Shown here one piece after another: positions 39,346 to 50,099 of a stretch of DNA of 64,000 nt. The position numbers were made by a program, and so were the translations under genes. This DNA is from Symbiodinium natans (taxonomy: Eukaryota; Sar; Dinophyceae; Suessiales; Symbiodiniaceae): positions 308,501 through 372,500 of the forward strand of contig CAJNDS010002001.1 of assembly GCA_905221605.1 (NCBI GenBank), in the 5' to 3' direction. Below the pieces are notes generated by a model. It made no database searches. It saw nothing but the letters and a program-made list of their open reading frames with translations, and was not told where the DNA came from. Each line of letters starts with the position of its first letter. Position 1 is the stretch's first letter.

Positions 39346-39403
39346 TTTTGGGCCAGTGTTGGGGGTGTAGGGTTTAGGTTGTAGGGTTTAGGGTTTAGGG
39401 TAC

Positions 39404-39507
39404 TGTACTTATAACTGCACTTATAACCATGTTAGGGCACTTAAGGGGCTTATGAGTGGGTTATAAGTACGGTTCTAGCTGATTAATAAGTACCATGAAC
39501 CTCCAAG
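39404..39507. mobile_element. TACTTGGAGGTTCATGGTAC-family element
   Basis: The right arm TAAGTACCATGAACCTCCAA is the family end. The centre ATAACCATGTTAGGGCACTT...GAGTGGGTTATAAGTAC is shared with 42518-42662 and 46684-46803, with fragments at 6563-6640, 38165-38270, 47265-47365, 47479-47525 and 61436-61530. Confidence 0.65.
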
Positions 39508-39639
39508 TGGGGTTTTGGGCCAGTGTTGGGGGTGTAGGGTTTGGGTTTGAGGGTTGAGGTTTAGGTGCTTGCTGGTTGAGTTCATTCTGTTTATAGACTT
39601 AGGGGGTTTGGCGCGCGAAGGTTACCTGCTACTACTCAG

Positions 39640-39885
39640 TGATGGGAGTCAGGGAGAGCTTCCGGGCTGCAGGCAGAAGGTTTGCTCTTCAGGGGTTTAG
39701 GGTTAGGATCAGAGGGCAACTTAGCCATTTAAGAGTTGCAGGAAGGGTGCTGGCCTCCGATAGTATGTTGGGTTGTCAACGCCCCGTAGCAAAACTTGGC
39801 GTGAGAGCCTCCCTGCCTGCAAACCCTCAAACCCTACACGCCACAAAGCCACAAAGGGATACCCTAAACCCTAAACCCTAAACCC
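39640..39885 (+). CDS. Possible exon, about 60 codons
   Basis: The plus frame reads GVRESFRAAGRRFALQGF, RVRIRGQLSHLRVAGRVL, ASDSMLGCQRPVAKLGVR, then runs into CCCTAAA. Basic and open, but it includes GGGGTTTAGGG in its middle, so part may be heptamer-derived. Confidence 0.3.
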
Positions 39886-40295
39886 TAAACCCTAGACCCC
39901 GAAACTTCGAGACAGCCTTGCACTAAATCAACGGATCCCGAACATAGCCCTCTGAACCCTGGAGCCGAGACCCTTCATCTTACTTTCTCCGTAGGGCCCG
40001 AAGCCAAGCCCTCAACAATCCTACGCTCTAAACTCTGAACCCCGTTTCGAAGATTACCCTATACTTCCAGAAAACCTCATAGTTAGGAGGGGTTGGGGTT
40101 TGGGGTTTAGGGTTTAGGGTTTCAGACTAGAACCCTAAAGGACTCAACTATTACGTGACTGGAAGTATAGGGGTTCTGTGCGTGATGCAAAGCAAACCCA
40201 CAAATTGGCCCGCGGGGAGCCCTATTCGCACTCGCAACACATAACCAACAACACTCCACATACCGTCACATACCCCAATATGATTATGTATCTGA

Positions 40296-40333
<38 letters not shown>

Positions 40334-40335
<2 letters not shown>

Positions 40336-40437
40336 GGTCAGTTCTTACGATGATGATCCGTTTTGGGGTACCCTAAATGCTCGAACTTGTTATACTCGTA
40401 ACGCCAACAGGGACCACATTTCGAGAAGTGACCATAC
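40334..40437. mobile_element. ATGGTCAGTTCTTACGA element beside a TA tract
   Basis: Ends ATGGTCAGTTCTTACGA and TTTCGAGAAGTGACCAT. It lies directly to the right of a 40-bp TA microsatellite (40296-40336). TA-rich DNA may have been the target. Confidence 0.65.
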
Positions 40438-40589
40438 TGCACACATCATACGTATGGCAAAACATAGACACGTCTGTTTGAACGCTGACTCGCCCGAAGC
40501 CCTAAACCCTAAACCCTACTTAAACCCTAAACCCTGAACCCTGAACCCTAAGACCCAAAACCCAAAACCCTAAACCCTGAACCCTAAAC

Positions 40590-40690
40590 CCTAAACCCGA
40601 AACCCCTGCCTCCGACCCGCGAGCTCCAAGATGCACAGCTGGGCGCCGAGGACGTGGCCCTCGCCGTGTGCCCTTGCGGCCGTGCCCGGA
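40590..40690 (+). CDS. Candidate exon, unidentified
   Basis: The plus frame reads PPTRELQDAQLGAEDVAL then AVCPCGRARKSET. CCCTAAA is on the left and AAACGTAGGGTTTAGG on the right (possible GT donor). Family unknown. Confidence 0.45.
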
Positions 40691-41029
40691 AATCTGAAAC
40701 TTAAACGTAGGGTTTAGGGTTTATAGGGTTTAGGGTATAGGGTTTAGGGTTTAAGGTTTAGGGCTTAGGGCTTAGGGTTTGGGGTTTAGGGTTTAGGGTT
40801 TAGGGTTTAGTTCGGCCCGCCGCCCGCAAGAGTCCCAACAATCTCCCGAAAAGCTAGGGTCCCGGTTGAGAGCTTGAGGCAGACGCTTTAAGGCATGTTG
40901 TGTAGGTTTGCGATATATCATAGGACATCTACTATAGCATCGTGCCGTTCATGCACCCCAAGCCCTAAACCCTCAACCCCAACCAACCCTAAACTTTAAA
41001 CCCTAAACCCTAAACCCTAAACCCCAGTC

Positions 41030-41135
41030 TCTGCCTCAGCAGCAGGTTCTGCAAGGTGTCCACCAAGTGCCCCGGAACGGTGGAGTGTACCGACGGGGGT
41101 GGGATCAGCTCAGCCAGGGCCCTCGAGAGAATTGG
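41030..41135 (-). CDS. Candidate exon, unidentified
   Basis: The minus frame reads LSRALAELIPPPSVHSTV then PGHLVDTLQNLLLRQRLG, strongly helix-like. In the sense direction C-strand precedes, and the donor ACTGGG|GTTTAGGG follows. Family unknown. Confidence 0.5.
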
Positions 41136-41423
41136 ATTGGGGTTTAGGGGTAGGGTTTAGGGTTTAAGGTTTAGGGTTTCGGGATTAGGGTTTGGGGTAG
41201 AGAGAGTGAAGGGTTTGGGGTTTGGGGTTTGGGGTTTGGGGTTTAGGGTTTAGAGGGCTTTGGGTCAGTCTCGCGGGGAATTTCCGTACTAGTTTAGGGT
41301 TTAGGGCTCGTGCAAGGAAAGGACACCTTCGTTGGATGACAAAGAGGCCCCAAGAAGGGAGAAGGCAACTGAGCGCCTTTAAACCAGAGTCCATGTCATA
41401 TCAGCATGCGTTTTTTTTTTCTA

Positions 41424-41650
41424 AGGGTCCGTGTGCCTCACTATTATATACGTGGGCCCCAAAGTCCCTATGCATAAGGCCCAGGTATTCCCTATTTAGG
41501 TACATGGACCCTTAGGGTTAATTAACCCTAAACCCTAAACCCTAGACCCTAAACCCTAAACCTAAACCCTAAACCCTAAACCCTAAACCCTAAACCCTAA
41601 ACCCTAAACCCTAAACCCTAAACCCTATTTAAGCACGTGGACCCTTAGGG
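41424..41650. mobile_element. AAGGGTCCGTGTGCCTC element, right end duplicated around an array
   Basis: The element (41424-41520) ends TATTTAGGTACATGGACCCTTAG. After a CCCTAAA array (41524-41628) the end recurs as TATTTAAGCACGTGGACCCTTAG (about 41628-41650). The array is therefore bracketed by two copies of one element end. Confidence 0.65.
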
Positions 41651-41846
41651 CTTTGGGGACAGGCTCCCACCTTTAAATCGAGCCCCTGTGGCTGGCTGTT
41701 CGGACGCAGGAAGGTCAAAATTCCTCCTACACCTAGCACTTGCAAGTACCCCTGAAGATGCCCCCCCCCCAGGGTTTAGGGTTTACGGTTTAGGGTTTAG
41801 GGCTTAGGGTTTAGGGTTCAGGGTTTGGGGACAGGTTTATGGGTTA

Positions 41847-42182
41847 ATCCGTTCCCCCTAATATTAATACCCCCCTAATAAAAAGAACCCCCTGGCCCAA
41901 AATCCCGATCCCGTGCCTGTCCCTATTAAAATCTCTACAGAGAGAGGGGGGAGTTAGGGGGGGGGAGGGTTGGAAGCCGGAAGCAGAAACATGAACCTTT
42001 TCCAAACGTAGCTGTCTAGGCTTAGGCTGGGCTGCTGAGCCAGCGTGCTGCAATAAGGACGGGCTGGTTTTTCGGACAAACGATAAGAACCCCCCCTAAT
42101 ACAAAAAACCCTTTGGGGGTTTTTATACAAGGGGGGGGGGGGGGGGGGGGGCCTTTAATATTAGGGGGAACGGATTATGCCT
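41847..42182. mobile_element. Large inverted-repeat element, about 335 bp
   Basis: Terminal repeats AATCCGTTCCCCCTAATATTA and TAATATTAGGGGGAACGGATT. Subterminal TAATAAAAAGAACCCCC and AAGAACCCCCCCTAATAC also recur. A G-run (42131-42150) is inside. No transposase. A relative with matching arms is at 58865-59175. Confidence 0.75.
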
Positions 42183-42517
42183 ACTACTTACGGGGTAGCA
42201 ACTACTAAGCTGTAGGCAAATAGAACGAATTCCAGGTAGACCCAAGAGATCCCAAGAGTAAACCTTTTCTGGTTTTAAGGGGCTCATACCGGAACCTAAC
42301 ACACACTCCCCAAACAGAGGAACTTAAGGGCCTGATTAGCTTTAGGGTTTGGGGGTTTAGGGTTTAGGGTTTAGGGCTTAGGCTTTAGGGTTTAGGATTT
42401 AGGGTTTAGGGGGTAGGATGAACCGCTTGGTAGAGACCGCGCGGGCGGGTATGAGCAGAAAGAATCGCCGGGCAGAGTGAACCGGACAATGCTGGTAGTG
42501 CGAAACGGGCAAGTTAG

Positions 42518-42665
42518 TACTTGGAGGTTCAATGTCGCGTATTAACCAACTATAACTGTGCTTAGAACTGTACTTGTAACCCTGTTGGGGCACTCAAGGG
42601 GCCTATGAGCGGGTTCGAAGTACAGTTCTAATTGGGTTAAGAAGTACCGTGAGCCTCCAAGTAGA
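42518..42665. mobile_element. TACTTGGAGGTTCAATGT element
   Basis: Ends TTAGTACTTGGAGGTTCAAT and GTACCGTGAGCCTCCAAGTA, a well preserved copy of the family at 39404-39507. Confidence 0.7.
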
Positions 42666-42785
42666 AGAATCCTAAGACCCTAAACCCTAAGCCCGAAACC
42701 CTAAACCCTCCAAACCCGAAGCCCTAAACCCTAAACCCTAAACCCTAAACCCTAAACCCTAAACCCTAAACCCTAAACCCTACCG

Positions 42786-42885
42786 GCACGCCTGGGAATG
42801 GCAGCTGCGCTGGCCACCTCCCCGCGCAAGACTGGCAGTGAGCCTCAGGGTCATGGCGCGCTTGTTTTCAGGCTTGTAATTAGGG
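42786..42885 (-). CDS. Candidate exon, unidentified
   Basis: The minus frame reads NYKPENKRAMTLRLTASL then ARGGGQRSCHSQACR. Usual flanks: C-strand array 42716-42782 on the plus-left, TTTAGGG on the right. Family unknown. Confidence 0.4.
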
Positions 42886-43110
42886 TTTAGGGGTTAGGGT
42901 TTGGGGTTTAGGGTTTAGGGTTTGGGGTTTAGGGTTTTAGGGTTTTAGGGTTTAGGGTTTCGGGTTTAGGGTTTAGGGTTTAGGGTTTGAGGTTTAGGGT
43001 TTTAGGGTTTTAGGGTTTAGGGTTTAGGGTTTAGGGTTTAGGGTTTAGGGTTTAGGGTTTGGGGTTTGGGGTTTAGGGTTTGGGGTTCAGGGTTCTGGGG
43101 TTCGGACGTC
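42882..43110 (+). repeat. TTTAGGG array with TTTTAGGG and TTTGGGG variants
   Basis: About 30 units with several one-base length variants. Confidence 0.95.
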
Positions 43111-43140
43111 CTCCACCCTAAGCCCAAAAAACCCTAAGAC

Positions 43141-43276
43141 TTGTTGAGGCGCTGAAGGAGCTTTCGCTAGAGGCGGCGTCGCGAGACACGCGCGCCCTCG
43201 ATGTTTTCGGGCCTTCTTCGTCCAGCAACTGCAAGGCAAGCCGCCGCCGTCTCCGCTGCTGGCACAACGCGAGGTG
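43141..43276 (+). CDS. Candidate exon, unidentified
   Basis: After the acceptor AACCCTAAG the frame reads EALKELSLEAASRDTRAL, DVFGPSSSSNCKASRRRL, RCWHNARC. About 44 codons, helix then basic. Family unknown. Confidence 0.5.
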
Positions 43277-43511
43277 CCCTAAACCCTAAACCCTAAACCC
43301 TAAACCCTATAACCCTATAACCCTAAACCCTAAACCCTAAAACCACAAGGGTCGAGGAACATTTTCGCTGGCCTTTTCAGCATCTCCTCGCTCCACGGGT
43401 TCTGGGCTCGGGGTTCAAGTCTAGGGTTTAGGGTTTAGGGTTTCGGGTTTGGGGTTTAGGGCTTCTCCGGGTTGTGAGGGTTTAAGGGCTTAGGGTTTAC
43501 AGGGCTTTTGG

Positions 43512-43557
43512 CCCTAAACCCTAAACCCTAAACCCTAAACGTTTAGGGTTTAGGGTA
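43512..43557. repeat. Direct C-strand to G-strand heptamer junction
   Basis: CCCTAAACCCTAAAC meets GTTTAGGGTTTAGGG at 43540/43541 with no spacer, giving a near-perfect palindrome. Confidence 0.95.
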
Positions 43558-43639
43558 TTTGGGGTACCAAGGCATCGTCAGAAGTCAGATCACCAAGAGT
43601 CACTGGAAAGATGCAAGCCGGGTATTCGGTTGCATCTTA

Positions 43640-43993
43640 AGGAGTGAGAAGCAGGGTTTAGGGTTTTAGGGTTTAGGGTATAGCAACAGATAGGGGTTAG
43701 GGTTTAGGGTTTAGGGTTATAGGCTTTAGGGTTTTAGGGCTTTTTTTAGGGTTTAGGGTTTAGGGTTAGGGTTTAGGGTTTAGGGTTTAGGGTTTAGGGT
43801 TTAGGGTTTAGGGTTTAGGGTTTAGGGTTTAGGGTTTAGGGTTTAGGGTTAGAGGGTTTAGGGTTTAGGGTTTAGGGTTTTTAGGGTTTAGGGTTTAGGG
43901 TTTAGGGTTTAGGGTTTAGGGTTTAGGGTTTAGGGTTTAGGGTTTAGGGTTTAGGGTTTAGGGTTTAGGGTTTAGGGTTTAGGGTTTAGGGTA
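43640..43993 (+). repeat. TTTAGGG array, about 45 units
   Basis: Long, mostly pure G-strand array with a few irregular units (43733-43748, 43850, 43878). Confidence 0.95.
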
Positions 43994-44380
43994 CAAACGA
44001 CTAAGCTAGGCTAGGATGGCCCTCGAGACCCTCTGACAAAAAATATTCCTACAAATTATCCTCTTAAACCCAATAGGGGGAAATAGAAAATGTCCCAAGG
44101 GCCTACCGAGTAGGGTGTAGGGATAATGGTTTAGGTTTAGGGCTTAGGGCTTCGAAACGGGGCTTACAGTTGTGGGGTTCGGTACATCCAGGGGTTATTT
44201 AGAGGTTCTGCAAAGGCTACTTCGGAAAAGGTGTTTTTCAAGGTACAAACCCTAAACCCTAAACCCTAAACCCTAATAAGGGAAACAAGCTCAAAGGTTC
44301 CTCCCTTCCAGGGGTCCCCTCCTTAAGCCCCTTTACATAGCCTAGGAAGAGCCTAAGGGTTTGATGTACAGTAGTTCTTA
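43994..44380. other. Region without recognisable gene
   Basis: Unassigned sequence and a short C-strand block (44248-44275). Phrases such as GACAAAAAATATTCCTACAAAT recur in diverged form near 50950 (GAAAAATACTCCTAACATG), suggesting one more dispersed element family. Confidence 0.45.
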
Positions 44381-44530
44381 CCACCCCCTAAGTCCTGAAC
44401 AGAATAGGGCTTCTGGACGCCCTGAAGACTGTTTTGGGGGTGCAAGGTTCAGGGTTTTGGGGTTTAAGACCCATACAGGGATACTCCGGAAAGGCAGAAG
44501 CCACCTGGACGTTGTCGGGTTTATCGAACT

Positions 44531-44653
44531 GGGGGGGGGGGGTGGGGGGGGGGGGGGGTGGGGGGGGGGGGGGGGGTGGGGGGGGGGGGGGGGTGGGGGG
44601 GGGGGGGGGGGTGGGGGGGGTGGGGGGGGGGGGGGGGGGGGGGTGGGGGGGGT
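44531..44653 (+). repeat. Poly-G tract interrupted by single T
   Basis: About 120 bp of G-runs of 7-20 separated by single T bases. Frames through it give only Gly- or Pro-rich nonsense. Confidence 0.98.
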
Positions 44654-44921
44654 GATCACCAGAGAGCTTTGCTTAAAGGCTCAGGGAGCTCGGCAAGTAG
44701 AGTCGTCACTATCGTATGTTGGGTTGCGGTTTAGGAATAGCCTCCTTAATTCTGAACCCTAAGGGTCCTTCATATATGGGGAAATTGGGGCTGAAGTATA
44801 AGATAATGAGGTGCACGGACCCTTATAAGGCTAAGGGCTTGCGGCAGCCCGGGCACGGAGGAACATGGTGATGAGTATGGGATGACGGGCATGGAGCTGA
44901 CTGGAGACCTGAGCGGAACCC

Positions 44922-44941
44922 TCTCTCGCTCTCTCGCGCTG

Positions 44942-44980
<39 letters not shown>

Positions 44981-45118
44981 CTCTCGCTCTCTCGCTCTCT
45001 CGCTCTCTCGCTCTCTCGCTCTCTCTCTCTCTCGCTCTCTCGCTGTCGCTCTCGCTCTCTCTATCTCTCTCTCTCTCTCTCTCTTAGTCACTCGCGTTCT
45101 CTCTCTCTCTCTCTCTAC
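44922..45118. repeat. CT-rich microsatellite (CTCTCTCG variants)
   Basis: About 200 bp of CT repeats with regular CTCTCG units. Open frames across it (Arg/Glu-rich or Leu/Ser-rich) are artefacts. Confidence 0.98.
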
Positions 45119-45269
45119 GCAATTAGATTTCAGGTCAGGGCCTTGGGATTTAGAGGGGGGAGGCGCTAGCCGCAAACATCAAACCTTCAAAGCACCCTTT
45201 TGCCTGGGGAGGGATGTGCCTAGCAGGGCAACTTAGGGAAGCCCAGGGGAGCTCCAGCTGCCAAAAAAA

Positions 45270-45965
45270 GACCAGGGAAGGTAGGGTTCAGGGTTCAGGG
45301 TTCAGGGTTGAGGGTTGAGGGTTTGGGGTTCAGGGTTCAGGGTTTAGGGGTTGAGGGTTTAGGGTTCAGGGTATAGGGTTTAGGGTTTAGGGGGTTTGGG
45401 GGTTTAGGGGTTTAGGGGTTTAGGGGTTTAGGGGATTAGGGGTTTAGGGTTTAGGGCTTGGGGTTCCATTGGAACTCCCGCTCTGATGGACCCTATAAGC
45501 CCTGTCCTGGGACCGACACGCACCAAATCAAGTCCATTGCTTTGAAGAAGTAAGTCATGTCCTGCTTGATACCAGGGGAACATGGGGTTCAAGGTTTAGG
45601 GTTTAGGGTCTTGGGGGTTTAGGGTCTTCGGGTCTTGGGGTGTTAAGCTTTGAGGGTCTTCGGGTTCAGGGTAACTTGGTACGGGCGCTGGTTGTGATGG
45701 GCGCGGAATTTGCGCATTTAGGGGTTACGGTGTATAAGATTAGGGGGCTAAGTAATGCAGGGGCCGGTAAAATCCAAATGGGCATGCTTCTTTTGGGTAG
45801 TTGACTTTCTACAAGTACAAATGTGTAAAGCCAAACCCTACACCTACACCCTAAACCACCTTTGGGCTTAAAGCTCAGGTCTGTACGCGTACCATTCACG
45901 GTACAGCGCACCATGACCTTCCTAGCTCTATCGGGAATGTGCGTCTGCCGCTCGCTTTTTTTTAA
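45270..45965. other. Heptamer variants and a doubtful open frame
   Basis: 45281-45450 is a G-strand array with TTCAGGG, TTGAGGG and TTTAGGGG variants. 45666-45968 has a 100-codon minus frame (ERQTHIPDRARKVMVRCT) whose middle includes CCCTACACCTACACCC heptamer-like sequence. Coding status is uncertain. Confidence 0.4.
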
Positions 45966-46127
45966 CATTATAAAGGGTTCCCTTACTACCCTCCCTCTAT
46001 ACTACCCCCCCCTAGGTTCGCCCCTTAAATAACCTTAATTAAGCTTAATTCTCATTAAATAGACTTAATTATGGGGGAAACCTAGGGGGGTAGTATACAG
46101 GGGGTAGTAGGGGAACCCTTAACATTA
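45962..46127. mobile_element. GGGTTCCCTTACTACC element with flanking duplication
   Basis: Ends AAGGGTTCCCTTACTACC and GGTAGTAGGGGAACCCTT. Inner arms GTATACTACCCCCC-like and CCTAGGGGGGTAGTATAC surround an AT-rich centre (CTTAATTAAGCTTAATT). AACATTA lies at both edges (45964-45970 with three extra bases, 46121-46127), a probable target duplication. Confidence 0.75.
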
Positions 46128-46521
46128 GGGCTTTGTTTCGTGTTCGGGTTTCGGGATTAGGGCGGCGGATCTAAAGGTGTAAAGTTAGGGATGAATGTTT
46201 GGAGTTTAGGGTTTAGGGTTTGGGGTTTAGGGTTTGGGGTTTGGGGTTTAGGGTTTAGGGTCTAGGGAAGAAGACGTGGTCTCAACGAGAACGCTCTTCC
46301 CAACGATGTTGGAATCCCTAAAGCCTTGCCGCTGATTCCTTGAAACCATAGGTGGAAATATAAACTATTTTCAGAGACCCTAAACCCAAACCCTAAACCC
46401 CAAACCCTAAACCGTAGACCCTAAACCCTAAACCCTAAACCCTAAACCCTGAACCCTGAACCCTGAACCCTGAACCCTAAACCCTAACCCCGCTCTCCTA
46501 ACCCCACCCCCCAACCCCCCA

Positions 46522-46612
46522 CCCCAGGCGCTCCCCAGTGAAAACGTCGAAGGGCGACTTCCGGAATCTCTTTGGGCCCTTCCAGTAGAGGTCATCGCTG
46601 GCCTGTTTTGGG
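46522..46612 (+). CDS. Candidate exon, unidentified
   Basis: The plus frame reads ALPSENVEGRLPESLWAL then PVEVIAGLFWG. C-strand on the left; TTTTGGG|GTTTAGGG on the right gives a GT donor. Family unknown. Confidence 0.45.
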
Positions 46613-46683
46613 GTTTAGGGTGCAGGGGTTTTAGGGGTTAGGGTTTAGGGTTTAGGGTTCAGGGTTAGGCTGACAGGATTTAC

Positions 46684-46803
46684 TACTTGGGAGGTTCATG
46701 GTACTGATTAACTCAAATGTTGCTGTACTTATTAGCCACACATGAGGGTACTTAGAGGGCTTCTGAGTGGGATAAGCAACACTTGCAGATGGGATATAGG
46801 TAC
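46684..46803. mobile_element. TACTTGGGAGGTTCATGGTAC element, right end decayed
   Basis: The left end CTACTTGGGAGGTTCATGGT is intact; the centre AGGGTACTTAGAGGGCTTCT is family-typical; the right arm is degraded. Confidence 0.6.
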
Positions 46804-48215
46804 CCTGACCCCCGCTCCAAAAAGTGAGTAAGGTAAATCTCTTGGCACCCTGAGCCCTTCGACCCTGAAAAGCATTCTGAAACCCTAATGTGTAAAGCCC
46901 CGCGCCAAAAAAACCCTACTGTAGTCTAAACCCTTGGCCATGGGACAGCACAAAAGCCCTTATGTAAGCCTCAAGACAAGTTCGAAGGGTGTATTTCCTG
47001 TCGCATGCTATGTGCCTAACAAAGTTGGATGATGACTTAGGGTTTAGGGTTTAGGGTTTAGGGTTGGATGATGACTTAGAAGGACAAGCCCACCGAAGTC
47101 TAACAGAGCTCAGCGCCCTTCACTGAGAACACAAGACTCTGCAAGCCCCTGAAATTGAACCCACGCCCCGAAACTCCCAACAGCCTGTAAACACCCGAAG
47201 CCAAGTCCCCATAACACCCCCAATCTTAAGCCCTACAAACCGCCAAGCCTACCCTAAAGCCTACGATTTGGAGGTGTATGGTACTCGCTGGCCAAATTGC
47301 CACTGCAGTCATATCCCAAGTACAACCTGTTAGCGTTCTGAAGGTGCCTACAAGTGGATGATTCTTAGCCGAGTTCAATACGCCCCCAAAAAATAAGTGT
47401 ACACTTTCAGTTCTCTAGGGGGGTTTAGTATCCCAAAAACCCTAAACCCTAAACCCGAAACCCTAAACCCTAATCCCTGTACTTCTAACTCGGGCTATAA
47501 GCACCCTGAACCTCCAAGTAGGCACCCCCGCTGAAAAAGGGTCCGAAACTCCCTAGTGCATCCACACCTTCTGATCACCCTAAACCCTAAACCCTAAACC
47601 CTGAACCCTGAACCCTAAACCCTAAACCCTAAACCCTAAACCCTAAACTCCGATGCTGTGAGCCCCTAAATCTCAACCCCATATCAATACGCTGTGGAGG
47701 CGTCAACCCAACAAACCCAAAACCCTAAACCGTGATCCCCAAGCCCTAAACCCAAAAGGAACACACCTCCTAGATCCTACACACTAAAAACCTAAAACCC
47801 TAAAACCCTAAACCCTGAATCCTAAAACCCAAAACCCGAAAACCCCAAACCCTAAACCCTAGAACCCCAAACCCTTATCCCTAAAGCCAAAAACCCTAAA
47901 GCCTAGAACCCTAAACCCTACACTTCCTACAACCCTAACACCCAAATGCCACATTGCCTTTAAAAAAACAAGGGCCCAAAAACAACACAGACATAAGAAT
48001 TCTACAAACAGGGTTTGCCAGAATCCTCCTGAAAAGGGGCCCTTGTACCCTCATAGTAGGATCCCCTAAACCCTACAATAAACCTTAAATTACTAAACCC
48101 TAAACCCTAAACCCTAAACCATAAACCCTAAACCCTAAACCCCAAACCCCGTTGATGTCGGTTCATGTTTTTGTGTGTGTGTTTTTTTTTTTTTTTTTTG
48201 GGGGGGGGGGGGGGG
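46804..48215. other. Long region without recognisable gene
   Basis: Decayed C-strand heptamers dominate (47430-47470, 47577-47645, 47775-47935, 48080-48150). Two damaged copies of the TTGGAGGTTCATGG family lie at 47265-47365 and 47479-47525. It ends in a T-run and G-run (48181-48217). Confidence 0.55.
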
Positions 48216-48221
48216 GGTGCC

Positions 48222-48310
48222 TATAAAAGGCGTTGTGGAGGCTCTGGCACCCAACCCTCGCTTTGATGCCTTCATGAAGCTTTTGATCTCGCCCTGCGCC
48301 TGTGACTGGG
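48222..48310 (+). CDS. Candidate exon, unidentified
   Basis: The plus frame reads IKGVVEALAPNPRFDAFM then KLLISPCACDW. Right edge GACTGG|GTTTAGGGG offers a GT donor. Family unknown. Confidence 0.45.
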
Positions 48311-48987
48311 TTTAGGGGTTTAGGGTTTAGGGTTTAGGGTTTAGGGTTTAGGGTTTAGGGCTTAGGGTTTAGGGTTTAGTGCTTGGGGTTTAGGGTTTAG
48401 GGTTTAGGGCTTAGGGGTATAGGGCGTTCGGTCTTGAGACTTGGCTTCACAAGTTCTCTTTTGGATTTAATTTAGGGTTTAGGGCTTAGCAACTCTGGGG
48501 CTCTGCGGGTTTTGGGAGACATGGGTGCAGGGCTTTGGGCTCTAAACGAAAAATACCACCCCCAACCCTAAACCCTAAACCGTAACCTCTAAACCCTAAA
48601 CCCAAAACCCAAAACCCAAAACCCTAAACCCTAAACCCTAAACCCTAACTCCCACCCCCCCCCCCCCCCCATGGCGATCAGGCGACTCGAGGGGTCGAAA
48701 TCTGACAATCAGAGGTCCTTCTTCCGGGGTAGGGCTAAACCCCAAGTCCCAAACCTTAAGGCCTAAACCCAAATCACAGGATTGATAAACGAGACTCGGG
48801 ATCTTTACAATGACTCAATACCCCACACCTTCAGAACTCGTGCCCCTAAACCCCCATATCGAGAACTTCATCCAAAGACTTGTCTGTCTATCTAGCTTTA
48901 GATAGTAGAATACAAAACATGAAAAATCACATCTAGTATGACATGATATTCTGTTCCATTATATTGTATTGCAGTATATCATACTAT

Positions 48988-49034
48988 CATGCATACATAC
49001 ATACGTATATATATATATATATATACGTATGTAG
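48988..49034. repeat. Palindromic TA tract
   Basis: CATACATACGTATATATA and its complement TATATATACGTATGTA form a near-perfect palindrome at the left border of the heptamer-poor block. Confidence 0.9.
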
Positions 49035-50060
49035 CAACATGGCAGCATGTATGGTCGCTCAGGTGGAAGGCCCTAGATTTCGGCTTCACGAAAGCCTGAA
49101 ACCTAGATCGGATGAGGTGTAAAACATACCCCGGAAACCCAGGACTGCGCCCGCAAGGTCTTCTACCTATCTGGACACGTCTTCCTTAAGCTGTGCTTTT
49201 TTCTGGCTGTCTCTTAGCCCTATTATACAGTCCCTTACAGGGCATACATACGGAACTCCTTCCCTCCCTCTCTACTAAGAACCAGGAGGTTCTTGGTGGT
49301 TATGGTGGTGGTGGGCAGGTGGGTGGGGCCACCTACCCTTACGATCGAAACCCTCTGCAGCACTTGCAGCTGTCCCCTGCCCGCAACTGTGCCGCACACT
49401 CCTATCCTCAACAAGTGCCGCGTACGATGCGACCTGGCACAAGCTACACACTTTGTCGCTAGGGCGAATGTTGCGCTGCCACTGCTGACATGAGGTTGTC
49501 GGAGCTGCCTGAGAAACTGGGCATAACAAATCGTGAAGCGAAGATGCGGTGTTGTTCACAGCCCAGGGTTTCCAGTTGCACCTCGGCCAAACGGGAGAAA
49601 TTACAAGGCCGCGTCGTCCACAAAGTCCCAAACAACGCATGCGCCAGGCAGGTTCTGAACAGCCAACTCAGGCCCACTTACAGCCCTATTGATCGCCCTG
49701 GTCACACTCACTCTTGTCGGCCTTCTCCACAACATGCATCTTCTCTGCTATTCGGCACTCTGGGCGCCAGTGGGGCACTGTCTGCCTTGGTGTCATCATC
49801 TGGTTGTCGCAGCAACCTACGGTGTACTTGGCCACAGAAGCCTGGTGCTCAGGCGACTTGTCATGGTTCAGCAGGTCGCCAAGTTGCAGCCAAGCAGGCG
49901 TGGGGTTGGATTCTCAAAGTCCTCAAACGCGCTCGGTATGTAAGGGAAAGTAAAGAAGGGGGGAGGGGCACCTGGCACAAACACTGCGAATGAACAAGGA
50001 TTCACTCATGAACATACGTACTGACTTCCCTGGGCCTTCTTCAAGCAGGCCCCAACAAAC
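49035..50060 (+). CDS. Heptamer-free 1-kb block, coding status unresolved
   Basis: This is the longest stretch with no heptamers. The plus frame 49490-49993 has 167 codons (MRLSELPEKLGITNREAK near its start, KVLKRARYVRESKEGGRG near its end). Overlapping frames are open too: plus 49689-49943 (hydrophobic, LVTLTLVGLLHNMHLLCY) and minus 49275-49640 (DKVCSLCQVASYAALVED). Three competing frames mean I cannot choose. No family recognised. It could be a retrocopy, a single-exon gene or a decayed insertion. Confidence 0.3.
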
Positions 50061-50099
50061 CCTCAGGGCTTCAGGACCTGAACCCTGAACCCTAAACAC

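Noticed and set aside
44378-44762. Open frames of 93-133 codons, Gly- or Pro-rich
   Set aside because: They are translations of the poly-G tract at 44531-44653.
44831-45175. Open frames of 95-114 codons, Arg/Glu or Leu/Ser-rich
   Set aside because: They are translations of the CT microsatellite.
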